NCBI GenBank assembly: GCA_017521485.1
Contig: JAFXCL010000045.1
Coordinates: 1-64,000 of the forward strand
Direction of reading: 5' to 3'
From: Oscillospiraceae bacterium
GTDB taxonomy: Bacteria; Bacillota; Clostridia; Oscillospirales; Oscillospiraceae
DNA: 64,000 nt
This document shows positions 1 through 8,195 of this stretch, in pieces. The notes under the pieces were generated by a model. That model saw only the letters and a program-made list of their open reading frames with translations. It was not told the DNA's origin and made no database searches. Positions within the stretch are counted from its first letter, which is position 1, and each line of letters opens with the position of its first letter. A program made the translations under genes and the position numbers.

Positions 1-227
1 AGCTTCATTATGCGTGGTGCGCGCAAAGCTTAGCGCACGCACGGTCTCCACTTCGATCACACCCGAGCCCGGCTCGTGGACCTTCCGGGGCGGATGGGCG
101 CCTAATTAGGCAGCCAGAGCAACAGTATTGTTGTCAGTTAATTTTAAAAGTTACCCATTTTATCGTGGTTAGGTGCCACGGCCCGCTTATCCAGCCTCAC
201 TACCCCCGTCGAAACCAGTACACCCCC
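1..227 (-). ncRNA. ssrA: tmRNA (ssrA), 5' portion, cut by window start
   Basis: Read on the minus strand the RNA begins GGGGGTGTACTGGTTTCGAC, the usual tmRNA 5' end. The mRNA-like part ends in an open frame reading D-N-N-T-V-A-L-A-A followed by TAA at 108-106, the classic hydrophobic ALAA degron. The resume codon is probably GAC at 135-133, giving the tag (A)DNNTVALAA; this choice is inference. The 3' half with the tRNA-like CCA end lies outside the window. smpB, its protein partner, lies 0.6 kb upstream on the same strand. tmRNA with SmpB rescues stalled ribosomes and tags the nascent chain for proteolysis. Confidence 0.93.
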
Positions 228-242
228 ATATAGGTGCTGTAG

Positions 243-261
243 GGGCGGCTATTAGCCGCCC
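243..261 (-). terminator. Possible terminator hairpin after the PPIase gene
   Basis: Nine-base arms GGGCGGCTA/TAGCCGCCC with a 1-nt centre lie between the PPIase stop and the tmRNA 5' end. There is no clear T-run, so it may be a processing or weak termination hairpin instead. Confidence 0.4.
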
Positions 262-297
262 GCTTTGTTACAGACAAGGTTATTTAAGATGGATCTG

Positions 298-837
298 TTA
301 AAATCTGCCGTAGGGATCAGGCAGCTTGTTGGGTTCGGGATAAGTCTCACCCAAAGTATCCACAGAAATGGATTTGATTTTTTGGTCCTCCACAGGACGG
401 TCATTCATTCCGGTTGCAGTACCGGCAATGGCATCTACCACATCCATACCGGCAGTTACCTTGCCAAATGCAGCATACTGACCGTCCAGATGCTTCGCAT
501 CCTGGTGCATAATAAAGAACTGACTGCCTGCACTGTTGGGGCTGGAGGACCGAGCCATAGACAGGACACCGCGCTTATGGCGCAGATCATTCTTAACGCC
601 GTTAAAGAAAAATTCGCCCTTAATGCAGTAGCCGGGACCGCCCATACCGGTGCCGTCCGGACAGCCACCCTGGATCATAAAGCCGGGGATGACGCGGTGG
701 AAGATCAGTCCGTCGTAGTAGTTATGGTTTGCCAGATCAATGAAGTTATACACGCTCTGGGGTGCGATCTCAGGGTACAGTTCACCCTCAATAACGCTGC
801 CGTTTTCCATTGTGATCTTAAAAGTAGGGTTTGCCAT
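298..837 (-). CDS. Cyclophilin-type peptidyl-prolyl cis-trans isomerase
   Basis: A 179-residue cytoplasmic cyclophilin (no signal peptide) catalysing proline cis-trans isomerisation during folding. The family signature is clear: FHRVIPGFMIQGG around residues 46-58 includes the active-site Phe/Arg, followed by GTGMGGPGY, and NSAGSQFFIM near residues 101-110 forms the substrate pocket. The length is typical of bacterial PpiB-like proteins with a short C-terminal extension. It lies 1 bp downstream of smpB on the same strand, so the two are probably co-transcribed, with ssrA following. Confidence 0.95.
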   Translation of the reverse strand: MANPTFKITMENGSVIEGELYPEIAPQSVYNFIDLANHNYYDGLIFHRVIPGFMIQGGCPDGTGMGGPGYCIKGEFFFNGVKNDLRHKRGVLSMARSSSPNSAGSQFFIMHQDAKHLDGQYAAFGKVTAGMDVVDAIAGTATGMNDRPVEDQKIKSISVDTLGETYPEPNKLPDPYGRF

Positions 838-838
838 T

Positions 839-1309
839 TTAATATCTCTCCTTCATTGCACGGTCAATCTGACGCTTAGCATCCCGCTCGGCCGCTGATT
901 GTCTTTTGTCATACAGTTTTTTACCCTTACACAGTCCCACTTTTACCTTGACCCGACTGCCTTTGAAATAAACACTCAAAGGGATCAGGGAATAGCCATC
1001 CTGCTTGACCTTGCCAAATAACTTCATAATCTCGCGCTTATGCATAAGCAATCTGCGAGGTCTGCGGGGATCGCGGTTGAAAATATTGCCGTGCTCATAG
1101 GGGGAGATGTGCATCTGGTTAATAAGCAGTTCTCCGTTTTTGATACCACACCAAGCATCCTTCAGGTTGAGTGTACCTTGGCGGATGGACTTGACTTCTG
1201 TACCGCAAAGCTCAATGCCGGCTTCGTATTCTTCTTCTATAAGATACTCGTGTCTGGCTTCCCGGTTTGTCGCCATAACTTTGATACTTTCTTTTTCCAG
1301 ATTGCTCAC
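839..1309 (-). CDS. smpB: SsrA-binding protein SmpB
   Basis: SmpB binds the tRNA-like domain of tmRNA and carries it to stalled ribosomes. Visible hallmarks are [10 protein letters not shown] near residues 15-24, [15 protein letters not shown], the NLKDAW segment, the [10 protein letters not shown] region and a basic C-terminal tail ([17 protein letters not shown]). The start is ambiguous: the GTG at 1309 lies inside the Shine-Dalgarno AAGGAGGTG; a CTG at 1300-1298 has ideal 8-nt spacing; the first ATG (1276-1274) is about 36 nt from that site but begins right at the conserved [11 protein letters not shown]. The longest frame is reported. It heads an smpB-PPIase-ssrA group. Confidence 0.95.
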   Translation of the reverse strand: MSNLEKESIKVMATNREARHEYLIEEEYEAGIELCGTEVKSIRQGTLNLKDAWCGIKNGELLINQMHISPYEHGNIFNRDPRRPRRLLMHKREIMKLFGKVKQDGYSLIPLSVYFKGSRVKVKVGLCKGKKLYDKRQSAAERDAKRQIDRAMKERY

Positions 1310-1348
1310 CTCCTTATATCCTCAAAGAATTATACCATAGTTGTCAAG

Positions 1349-2008
1349 TTAGTTAAACAGAAATTCCTCTAATTTTTCCGGAGAATGGAACGTGAAATCG
1401 CACAAAGCTGTCATTTCTTCTATAATCTGGGGAACGGTTTCCTTGCTCCACGCAGCAAAGGCAACCGAAACACCCACATTGGTTGCCATTTGCCAGGCTG
1501 GCTTCAAATCATCTACAACGAGCATCTGATCTTTTCTAAAACCGTATGTAGTCATAATATGTTCCAGAGGATAGGAATTTGGCTTGCGCTGGTGCTCCGG
1601 CAGATCCCAGCCGTAAATAGCATCCGGCTCAATGCCAATGTGGGTCATATAATCTCTTTTGATGTTTTCTTCACCGGAATGGGACACTACAAACAGCATA
1701 CCGCCTTCTTCTTTTTGCCGGCGGATAATGCGATCCATACCGGGGTAGGGGGCGGGAATATGGGTTCTTACATATTCCATCCACCCTTTATATTCTTCCC
1801 GAAGCTCCCGATCTGTAAAACCGTATTTCTCCCGGCACATTCCCGCAAAACCGGGGTGATAACACCCGTGTAGATATTCTTCCAGAGTGATCGTTTGCCC
1901 CGGGCGGAACTGATCAAGGATATAGCAAAAATAAGGGTAGTTAATAGTGGTCTCGCTTTGCACAACTGTATCATCGTGATCTAGTATCAAACAGGGATAG
2001 CGCAGCAC
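1349..2008 (-). CDS. HAD-family hydrolase (phosphoglycolate phosphatase-like)
   Basis: A 219-residue haloacid dehalogenase-superfamily phosphatase. Motif I is LDHDDT at residues 9-14 (nucleophile Asp10, acid Asp12). Motif II is the Ser in VVSHS, motif III the Lys of HQRKPNSYP, and motif IV the acidic pair in MLVVDDLKP. A helical cap lies between motifs I and II (subclass I). The substrate cannot be told from sequence. The GTG start at 2008 was chosen because AAGGAGGTG precedes it; the open frame continues upstream but without homology-like sequence. It is divergent from the gene at 2128. Confidence 0.85.
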   Translation of the reverse strand: MLRYPCLILDHDDTVVQSETTINYPYFCYILDQFRPGQTITLEEYLHGCYHPGFAGMCREKYGFTDRELREEYKGWMEYVRTHIPAPYPGMDRIIRRQKEEGGMLFVVSHSGEENIKRDYMTHIGIEPDAIYGWDLPEHQRKPNSYPLEHIMTTYGFRKDQMLVVDDLKPAWQMATNVGVSVAFAAWSKETVPQIIEEMTALCDFTFHSPEKLEEFLFN

Positions 2009-2072
2009 TCGATCACCTCCTTTTTTTCTATTATAACAAACATCAGACGGGGAGACAACCGGAAAATTCCAC

Positions 2073-2101
2073 TTGATTATATCGAACAAATGTACTATAA
2101 T
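2073..2101 (+). promoter_or_regulatory. Sigma-A type promoter for the dinB pair
   Basis: TTGATT (2073-2078), a 17-bp spacer and TATAAT (2096-2101) lie just upstream of the Shine-Dalgarno at 2113. Confidence 0.75.
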
Positions 2102-2127
2102 AAAAGAAAACTGAGGAGGTGGTCCCA

Positions 2128-2394
2128 TTGGGAGGGATATGCCCTGTGGATGTGATCTGTGCATATAGCGCCGGTGGGGAAATCCGCCCCCTGCGCTTTC
2201 GCATGGAAGATGAGGCGCATCAACTGCTCCGGATCGATATTGATGAAGTGATAAGTTGTCGGGAAGTTCAGTATGTAGGGATCGAAGCACAGATTTTCCT
2301 GTGCCGAGCAACTGTGGATGGAAAGAAAACCTTATTTGAACTGAAGTACACCATTCGCAGTCATAGCTGGTGTTTACTAAGGAAGGTATATTGA
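2128..2394 (+). CDS. Small protein of unknown function preceding DNA polymerase IV
   Basis: An 88-residue soluble protein that I do not recognise. It begins MGGICPVDVICAYSAGGEIRP and contains alternating hydrophobic stretches that suggest a small beta-rich fold. The TTG start at 2128 has a GAGGAGGT ribosome site 7 nt away; the GTG at 2119 falls inside that site. The stop (TGA, 2392-2394) lies 1 nt before the ATG of dinB, so the two are probably translationally coupled and may share a role in lesion bypass or its control (inference). Confidence 0.75.
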   Translation: MGGICPVDVICAYSAGGEIRPLRFRMEDEAHQLLRIDIDEVISCREVQYVGIEAQIFLCRATVDGKKTLFELKYTIRSHSWCLLRKVY

Positions 2395-2395
2395 A

Positions 2396-3673
2396 ATGGC
2401 GGATAGAGTTATATTTCACGTGGATGCTAATAGTGCGTTTTTATCCTGGTCGGCTGCATATCGGTGCAAGGTGCTGGGAGAAGAAACGGACCTGCGGGAT
2501 GTGCCGTCTGTGGTAGCCGGAGATAAGGAATCCCGCCATAGTATCATCCTGGCAAAAAGCACACCGGCGAAAAAATACGGAATACAAACGGGGGAACCAC
2601 TGTTTCAGGCACTGGAGAAATGCCCCGAATTAAAGGTGGTCGAACCGGATTACCCACTGTATGTGGAGGCATCCCGGCATTTTGTAGAAATGCTCCGGCA
2701 GTTTAGTCCCAATGTGGAGCAATACTCCATAGACGAGGCGTGGGTGGATATGACCGGCACTGGGAGGATTTTTGGAGATCCCAGACTTGCGGCAGAGCAG
2801 ATGCGCCGCCGGATATGGGAAGAGCTTGGTTTTACAGTCAATGTTGGAATATCCAGCAATAAAATACTGGCAAAAATGGCAGGTGACTTCGAAAAGCCAA
2901 ATAAAGTGCATACCCTGTTTCCAGAGGAAATGGAAGAAAAATTTTGGCCGCTGCCGGTGCGGGATCTGTTTTTGGTTGGCAGTGCCACAGAACAGAAATT
3001 AAAGAAAATGGGGATCTATACCATAGGGGATCTGGCAAAAACTGAGGAGAAGGTACTCAAAAAGCGCTTAGGAAAACACGGCCAGACGATTTGGCATTAT
3101 GCCAACGGACGAAATGCAGAGCTTGTCACCTCAGAACCGGCAGAAAACAAAGGCTACGGAAATTCTGTCACCACTGCAAAAGATGTGACCGGCAGAGAAG
3201 AAGGGTATCAGGTGCTTTTGAGCCTGTGCGAAACTGTGGCAATGCGTATGCGCAAGGACGGAAAAAGCGGAAGCTGTGTTGCGGTCCACCTGCGGACCTG
3301 TGAATTTCACAGCTTTTCTCACCGGATGCTTCTTCACGGTGCTACCAATATTACCGAAGAACTGTTTGGCGCTGCCTGTCGGGTGTTTGATGAGGCTTGG
3401 GACGGAAAAACACCTTTGCGCCAGTTGGGGGTTCAGGTAACGCGTCTTGCCACAGAACCCTACCAGCAGTTTGACCTTTTTTCCGGAATCACCCCTGCCA
3501 AGTACGAACGAAAGCTTCGGCTGGATGAAACGGTGGATCAGCTGCGGGACAAATTTGGAGAGGATATTATCCGGCGGGCAAAATTTGCCCAGGATCCGGA
3601 GCATCATATGGCAGGCGGATTGAGCAAAGCCCGCCGTACCGGTGTCACAAAGCCAGTTCCTAAGGAATTTTAG
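2396..3673 (+). CDS. dinB: DNA polymerase IV (Y-family translesion polymerase)
   Basis: A 425-residue DinB-type error-prone polymerase. Catalytic carboxylates are visible in HVDANSAFLSW near residues 8-18 and in QYSIDEAWVDMTG near residues 108-120. VNVGISSNKILAKMA marks the palm/fingers, the thumb contains helix-hairpin-helix-like KLKKMGIYTIGDLAK, and a little-finger domain follows. The C-terminus is short and basic, without an obvious canonical clamp-binding QLSLF box. The TAG stop shows that TAG is a normal terminator in this genome. Confidence 0.97.
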   Translation: MADRVIFHVDANSAFLSWSAAYRCKVLGEETDLRDVPSVVAGDKESRHSIILAKSTPAKKYGIQTGEPLFQALEKCPELKVVEPDYPLYVEASRHFVEMLRQFSPNVEQYSIDEAWVDMTGTGRIFGDPRLAAEQMRRRIWEELGFTVNVGISSNKILAKMAGDFEKPNKVHTLFPEEMEEKFWPLPVRDLFLVGSATEQKLKKMGIYTIGDLAKTEEKVLKKRLGKHGQTIWHYANGRNAELVTSEPAENKGYGNSVTTAKDVTGREEGYQVLLSLCETVAMRMRKDGKSGSCVAVHLRTCEFHSFSHRMLLHGATNITEELFGAACRVFDEAWDGKTPLRQLGVQVTRLATEPYQQFDLFSGITPAKYERKLRLDETVDQLRDKFGEDIIRRAKFAQDPEHHMAGGLSKARRTGVTKPVPKEF

Positions 3674-3675
3674 AG

Positions 3676-3704
3676 TGGAAAATATGGGATGCATATTGTA
3701 TAAT
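3676..3704 (+). promoter_or_regulatory. Promoter for the Nudix gene
   Basis: TGGAAA (3676-3681), 17 bp and TATAAT (3699-3704); a weak -35 with a perfect -10. Confidence 0.55.
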
Positions 3705-3733
3705 CATTAAAAATCCATTTTGGAGGAAATCCT

Positions 3734-4207
3734 ATGGCAATCGTTACCTTTTATCGGGATCATCCCAATCCCCCAAAAACTACCCAACGGACACGGCTGG
3801 GTGCAAATGCACTGATCGTGTGCAATGGGAAATTACTGCTGGAAAAGCGTTCTGACTGCGATCTTTGGGGTCTGGTTGGAGGCGGCGTAAAGAGGCAGGA
3901 AACAACCCTTCAGGCAATTACCCGGGAAATATGGGAAGAACTGGGACTGCGAGTCTCCAACAAGCATCTTCAAAAGCTGGGAGTGTATGATGGACCGGGA
4001 CGAATTGCGGCTTATCAGGACGGCAGTATCTGGAAAATGGTGATTGTTGCATATCGTCTGGAACTAAAGGAGATTCCCCAAATGCAAATCAGCAAAGAGT
4101 CCAGACAGCTGAAGTTTTTTACCAAGGAAGAACTGTCAGATATTGAGATTGTAGTCACCCACAGTGATATTGTGGAGGACTGGTTTCTGGGCGGACAAAA
4201 TCCGTAG
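3734..4207 (+). CDS. Nudix hydrolase
   Basis: A 157-residue Nudix-fold pyrophosphohydrolase. The Nudix box GX5EX7REUXEEXGU is complete: it starts at GGGVKRQE and ends REIWEELGL, around residues 51-74. The substrate (damaged nucleotide, dinucleotide or ADP-sugar) cannot be assigned; MutT-like clean-up would fit the adjacent dinB. GGAGGAAAT precedes the ATG. It is transcribed from its own promoter and ends just before the OLE promoter. Confidence 0.92.
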   Translation: MAIVTFYRDHPNPPKTTQRTRLGANALIVCNGKLLLEKRSDCDLWGLVGGGVKRQETTLQAITREIWEELGLRVSNKHLQKLGVYDGPGRIAAYQDGSIWKMVIVAYRLELKEIPQMQISKESRQLKFFTKEELSDIEIVVTHSDIVEDWFLGGQNP

Positions 4208-4238
4208 TGGAAATTTATACATTAAAATGAAATTATAC

Positions 4239-4267
4239 TTGTATATTCAATAATTCTGTGATATTAT
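4239..4267 (+). promoter_or_regulatory. Promoter of the OLE RNA-oapA-dxs operon
   Basis: TTGTAT (4239-4244), exactly 17 bp, then TATTAT (4262-4267). The predicted transcription start is about 4274, at the start of the structured RNA. No other strong promoter is seen before tyrS, so this may drive the whole operon. Confidence 0.7.
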
Positions 4268-4273
4268 ACATTT

Positions 4274-4860
4274 CGACGGTGCAGTATCCTAGTCGAAGCG
4301 ACCGGTTCCCAGGTAGGGCCTAAAAATCCTATGAAGGGCACATCGATGAAGTCCCTGGTGTCTGCTTTTTACGCCCAGTTTAGGGTGGATGCTGGGGGTT
4401 AAGGATCCCGGGCGCGCTCCAATGGCATGGAGCATACGACCCGGCTTCCGCGGAGACCTGGTGTTGTGTGACGAAGTTGAGAACTCCAATTTTGGAAGCC
4501 GCTTCGCACACGAGCCGGGTATGAACCTGCAAGGCGGTGCGCAGAATCGCGTGCTGCGTGCAGTGTAGCCTGCCTTGAGTGAGTATGCGGGGAAAGAGGA
4601 CAAACAGATGCCTGTTGTGGCCAGACAGCGGCTGTTATTGCTTCTGGAAACCATCCTTGCAAAAGAGGCTAAGGACCGAATCGCCTCGCTGTGGAAAACA
4701 CCTAGGCTGTCGTAACTGGGCAGACAGGGGATTACAGTACGGACTAAGTGGCAATCGGGTACTTATGTTGGTAACACTTAAGCGGACGGATCAAACGGAA
4801 ACGGCCTGCACGGCAACGGCAGGTTCTGTCTGGGGAAAACCAACCCGACCTAAGCCGTAA
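4274..4860 (+). ncRNA. ole: OLE RNA (ornate large structured RNA); boundaries approximate
   Basis: About 590 nt without a credible gene, rich in stable nested hairpins. Examples are 4416-4421/4428-4433 (perfect 6 bp); 4439-4446/4513-4520 (8 bp) enclosing 4466-4476/4502-4511 (10 bp with one bulged A); and 4530-4535/4572-4577. A consensus promoter starts it, and a four-helix membrane gene with the OapA-type DxxxD motif follows, then dxs-tlyA-nadK-argR-recN. In Firmicutes, OLE RNA (about 600 nt) sits between ispA and oapA-dxs in this gene order and forms a membrane ribonucleoprotein linked to Mg2+, alcohol and cold stress. The assignment rests on synteny, size and structure rather than a covariance-model hit. 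Confidence 0.82.
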
Positions 4861-4913
4861 GATTTATCCTGTTTGCTGCCGTCACTAAAAATAAATTAAA
4901 GGGGATAATTCCT

Positions 4914-5498
4914 TTGTCTAAATCTGACCCATCTGCGTCACAAAAGGAACGCAGAAAAACGATCCTTTGGGTCGTTAAAATTTTTCTTATTACCATTTTA
5001 GTGTCCGGAACAATTACCTTTGTTTCCGATGCGATTATGGCGGCCAGCACAATGGCGGTTGCCTTTTTGATCCTGCTGGCGATTGTATTTGTGGGTATTA
5101 TCTTTGATGTGATCGGCGTTGCTGTAACTTCTGCCGACGAAAAGCCGTTTCATTCTATGGCTGCCCGTAAAGTTCCCGGTGCACATGAGTCTATCCGTCT
5201 TTTGCGCAATGCCGAGCGGGTCAGCTCTATCTGTAACGATGTAGTAGGCGATATTTGCGGTGTTATTTCCGGATCGGCCTCTGCTACCATTGCCGTTCAG
5301 GTAGTCAGTCATATTGAATTTTCAGGGGAGCAATTTGTTGCCCTTTTAATGTCTGCACTGGTTGCTGGTCTGACCGTTGGTGGCAAGGCAATCGGTAAGA
5401 CATTTGCGATCCGTTCCTGTACTAAGATCGTCCAAAATGTTGGCTGGTTGATATGGGGACTGAGCAATTTGCCTGAACTGTTCCGAAAGAAAAAATAA
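4914..5498 (+). CDS. oapA: OLE-associated membrane protein A (OapA)
   Basis: A 194-residue integral membrane protein with hydrophobic segments at about 17-36, 43-65, 114-132 and 139-160 and basic ends. Between helices 2 and 3 it has D109-V-V-G-D113, matching the conserved DxxxD motif of OapA, the membrane partner that anchors OLE RNA. It lies directly downstream of the structured RNA and 8 bp before dxs. The start is TTG at 4914, preceded by AAAGGGG at good spacing. The family is known from alkaliphilic and anaerobic Firmicutes; a role in Mg2+ homeostasis and stress tolerance is inferred from that literature. Confidence 0.85.
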   Translation: MSKSDPSASQKERRKTILWVVKIFLITILVSGTITFVSDAIMAASTMAVAFLILLAIVFVGIIFDVIGVAVTSADEKPFHSMAARKVPGAHESIRLLRNAERVSSICNDVVGDICGVISGSASATIAVQVVSHIEFSGEQFVALLMSALVAGLTVGGKAIGKTFAIRSCTKIVQNVGWLIWGLSNLPELFRKKK

Positions 5499-5506
5499 GT
5501 AAGGTC

Positions 5507-7390
5507 GTGTTGCCTGTGAGTATATTAGAGAATATCTATGGCCACAAGAACCTGGCAGAATTAGATGCCCAGCAGCGAAGCGTACTTTGTGACGAGCTTC
5601 GCCAGCACTTGATCGCAAGTGTTTCAAAAACCGGCGGTCATGTTGCATCCAATTTGGGCGTAGTTGAATTGACTGTGGCGATAGAGACTGTTTTTGACAC
5701 CCAAAGGGACCGCCTGGTTTTTGATGTTGGTCACCAGTCTTATATCCATAAGCTGCTGACAAACCGCCGGGCGGACTTTCATACATTGCGCCAATTTGGG
5801 GGTATTGCCGGCTTTCCGAAACCCTCCGAAAGTATTACAGATGCGTTTGTTGCCGGCCACGCATCCAGCTCTGTTTCCATAGCGCTTGGTATGGCAAGAG
5901 CGAGAACCCTTACAGGTGAGAATTATCATATTCTTGCACTTATGGGGGATGGCGCAGCCACCGGCGGCATGGCCTATGAAGGGCTGAATGATGCTGCTGT
6001 CAGCGGCGAACCCATGATAATTATTCTCAACGATAATGAGCTGTCTATTGACCGCAACGTGGGCGGTATGGCATCTCATCTTCGTCAGCTTCGTACCAAG
6101 AAGAAGTATTTGGGTATGAAGGAAAAATACAGAAAAGTCCTCAATAAAGTTCCGGGCGGCCGGTGGATTTATCGGGTTACACACAATGTGAAAGACCGAC
6201 TGCGCCGAATGCTGATTGCACCGACTATTTTTGAAAGCATGGGATTTACGTACCTTGGACCGGTTGACGGACATGATACAGAAAACTTAATCTCTTTGCT
6301 GCAAAGAGCAAAGGGATTAAATCGTCCTGTTGTTCTCCACACGGTAACCCAGAAGGGTAGAGGCTATGCGCCTGCCCAGGAGCATCCCAAGCTGTTTCAT
6401 GGAATTGGTTCATTTGATCCGGTTACAGGTGAGCCCCTGAAAAAAGGCACAGATACATTCTCTGCAAGCTTTGGCCGTACAATGCTGGAACTGGCAGAGA
6501 AGGATAATCGGGTGTGTGCCATTACGGCAGCTATGCCCGGCGGAACAGGACTGCTGGAATTCAAAAACCAATACCCTCGGAGAATGTTTGATGTGGGTAT
6601 TGCGGAAGAACATGCAGTCTCAATGGCCGGCGGTCTTGCAAAGCAGGGAATGGTGCCTGTGATCGCACTGTATTCCACCTTTTTGCAGCGTGCCTACGAT
6701 ATGATTTTGCAGGATATTTGTATGCTGAACCTCCATGCGGTATTTGCTGTTGACAGAGCAGGTCTTGTTGGTGAGGACGGTGAAACCCATCACGGAATAT
6801 ATGATATTGGCTTCCTACGCCAAGCGCCAAATATGACGATCCTTTGTCCTGCGTCCTTGCAGGAACAGGCGGATATGCTCCGCTGGTCTGTTAGAGAGCA
6901 TAACGGTCCGGTTGCGATCCGTTATCCACGTGGTGGCAACCGGGATTATGAAGCATCCGAATGGACAGACTGTCAGACAATAGCAAGAGATGGATTGCTT
7001 ACCTGCCACCGTAAGGGCAAAGATGTGACAATTGTATGCTATGGCACCATGCTTCAAAATGCAATGGATGCAGCCCAACGACTTTCCCAAAAAGGTATTG
7101 AAGCTACTGTTTTACGCCTTTTGACGGTAAAACCCTTACCGGTGAAAGCCGTTCTGGATCAGATGGCTCACGGTGCGCCTGTGATTGTTGCAGAAGAAGT
7201 GAGTGGAAACTGTGGCGTTCGGGATTCCCTTGCTTATGAACTGAGAAAACAGATCCCTGACTGCTGCGTTGAAGGATTGGATCTGGGAGACCGGTTTGTT
7301 CCCCATGGTGCGCTGGAAAAGCTGTATGACCATTGCGGACTCAGCGGACAGAAAATTGCGGAATTTGTGCAGGAGGTGCGTAGTCGATGA
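5507..7390 (+). CDS. dxs: 1-deoxy-D-xylulose-5-phosphate synthase
   Basis: The first enzyme of the MEP isoprenoid pathway: a thiamine-diphosphate enzyme condensing pyruvate with glyceraldehyde-3-phosphate. 627 residues, normal length. FDVGHQSYIHK carries the conserved His, GDGAATGGMAYEGLND and LNDNELSI form the ThDP/Mg2+ site, and FDVGIAEEHAVSMAGG contains the catalytic Glu. The C-terminal transketolase domain is complete. The start is uncertain among GTG 5507, TTG 5510 and GTG 5516; the ribosome site (TAAGG) is weak, and translation may be coupled to oapA 8 bp upstream. It overlaps tlyA by 4 nt. Confidence 0.96.
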   Translation: MLPVSILENIYGHKNLAELDAQQRSVLCDELRQHLIASVSKTGGHVASNLGVVELTVAIETVFDTQRDRLVFDVGHQSYIHKLLTNRRADFHTLRQFGGIAGFPKPSESITDAFVAGHASSSVSIALGMARARTLTGENYHILALMGDGAATGGMAYEGLNDAAVSGEPMIIILNDNELSIDRNVGGMASHLRQLRTKKKYLGMKEKYRKVLNKVPGGRWIYRVTHNVKDRLRRMLIAPTIFESMGFTYLGPVDGHDTENLISLLQRAKGLNRPVVLHTVTQKGRGYAPAQEHPKLFHGIGSFDPVTGEPLKKGTDTFSASFGRTMLELAEKDNRVCAITAAMPGGTGLLEFKNQYPRRMFDVGIAEEHAVSMAGGLAKQGMVPVIALYSTFLQRAYDMILQDICMLNLHAVFAVDRAGLVGEDGETHHGIYDIGFLRQAPNMTILCPASLQEQADMLRWSVREHNGPVAIRYPRGGNRDYEASEWTDCQTIARDGLLTCHRKGKDVTIVCYGTMLQNAMDAAQRLSQKGIEATVLRLLTVKPLPVKAVLDQMAHGAPVIVAEEVSGNCGVRDSLAYELRKQIPDCCVEGLDLGDRFVPHGALEKLYDHCGLSGQKIAEFVQEVRSR

Positions 7391-8190
7391 AAGTCAAAAA
7401 AAGATTGGACGTTCTTTTAGTAGAGCAGGGACATGCAGATACACGCACCAAAGCACAGGCAATCATTATGAGCGGTCTTGTGTATGTGGACGGACAGAAG
7501 GCGGACAAGCCCGGAACTTCCTTTGAAGAATCTGTGCAAATTGAAGTGCGCAGCGGTGGCTGTCCCTATGTGAGTAGAGGCGGCTTGAAGCTGGAGAAAG
7601 CCCTCAGAGATTTTGGCGTTGATCCTACCGGGTTTGTTTGCAGCGATTCCGGCGCATCTACCGGTGGCTTTACTGACTGCTTGCTGCAGCAGGGCGCAAG
7701 TAAGGTTTTTGCGATAGATGTTGGTTACGGCCAATTGGACTGGAAAATTCGTTCCGATCCCCGTGTTGTGGTAATGGAGCGAACCAATGTGCGCTATGTT
7801 ACTCCGGAGCAGCTTGGTGAGCCGCTGGACCTATCTGTGGTGGATGTAAGTTTCATTTCCCTGAAGATCGTTCTTCCGGTTATTAAAACCTTCCTGAAGC
7901 CTACCGGTCAGGTCTTGTGCCTGATAAAACCCCAGTTCGAGGCTGGGAAAGAAAAGGTTGGCAAAAAGGGAGTCGTCCGGGAGCCGGAGACACACAAGCA
8001 GGTGCTAGATGATTTTGTGGCGCTTGCCAATGAATTAGATTTTAAGATTCTGGGACTGACTTTTTCCCCGGTAAAAGGTCCGGAAGGAAATATTGAGTTT
8101 TTGGGACATCTGACACTGGCGGATAAGACAGGTATCCTACCGGACACTGGCGCAGTGGTTGCACAGGCCCATGAAACACTGAAGGGATAA
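7387..8190 (+). CDS. tlyA: TlyA-family rRNA 2'-O-methyltransferase
   Basis: A 267-residue protein with an N-terminal S4 RNA-binding domain (about 1-65, RLDVLLVEQGHADTRTKAQ then GLVYVDGQ) followed by an FtsJ-type Rossmann methyltransferase. SDSGASTGGFTDCLLQ is the AdoMet motif, DVGYGQLDWKI follows, and DVSFISLKIVLP and CLIKPQFEAGKE complete the catalytic region. Homologues (YqxC in Bacillus) methylate ribosomal RNA cytidines. The ATGA overlap with dxs indicates translational coupling. Its place between dxs and nadK is the standard Firmicutes order. Confidence 0.93.
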   Translation: MKVKKRLDVLLVEQGHADTRTKAQAIIMSGLVYVDGQKADKPGTSFEESVQIEVRSGGCPYVSRGGLKLEKALRDFGVDPTGFVCSDSGASTGGFTDCLLQQGASKVFAIDVGYGQLDWKIRSDPRVVVMERTNVRYVTPEQLGEPLDLSVVDVSFISLKIVLPVIKTFLKPTGQVLCLIKPQFEAGKEKVGKKGVVREPETHKQVLDDFVALANELDFKILGLTFSPVKGPEGNIEFLGHLTLADKTGILPDTGAVVAQAHETLKG

Positions 8191-8195
8191 GAATA

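Noticed and set aside
2009..2419. Upstream extension of the HAD hydrolase frame to 2419
   Set aside because: It overlaps the opposing 88-residue gene and its promoter, lacks family-like sequence, and a GTG with AAGGAGGTG sits at the conserved start.
4289..4860. Open frames of 87-121 codons on both strands within the structured RNA
   Set aside because: No ribosome sites, biased composition from stem regions (Arg/Cys/Pro-rich) and conflict with the promoter-RNA-oapA arrangement; non-coding RNA explains the region better.
4274..4860. RNase P RNA, group II intron, GOLLD or ROOL RNA as alternatives
   Set aside because: No GAGGAAAGUCC-type RNase P core, no intron domain V or GTGCG start, no phage context; the oapA-dxs synteny fits OLE.
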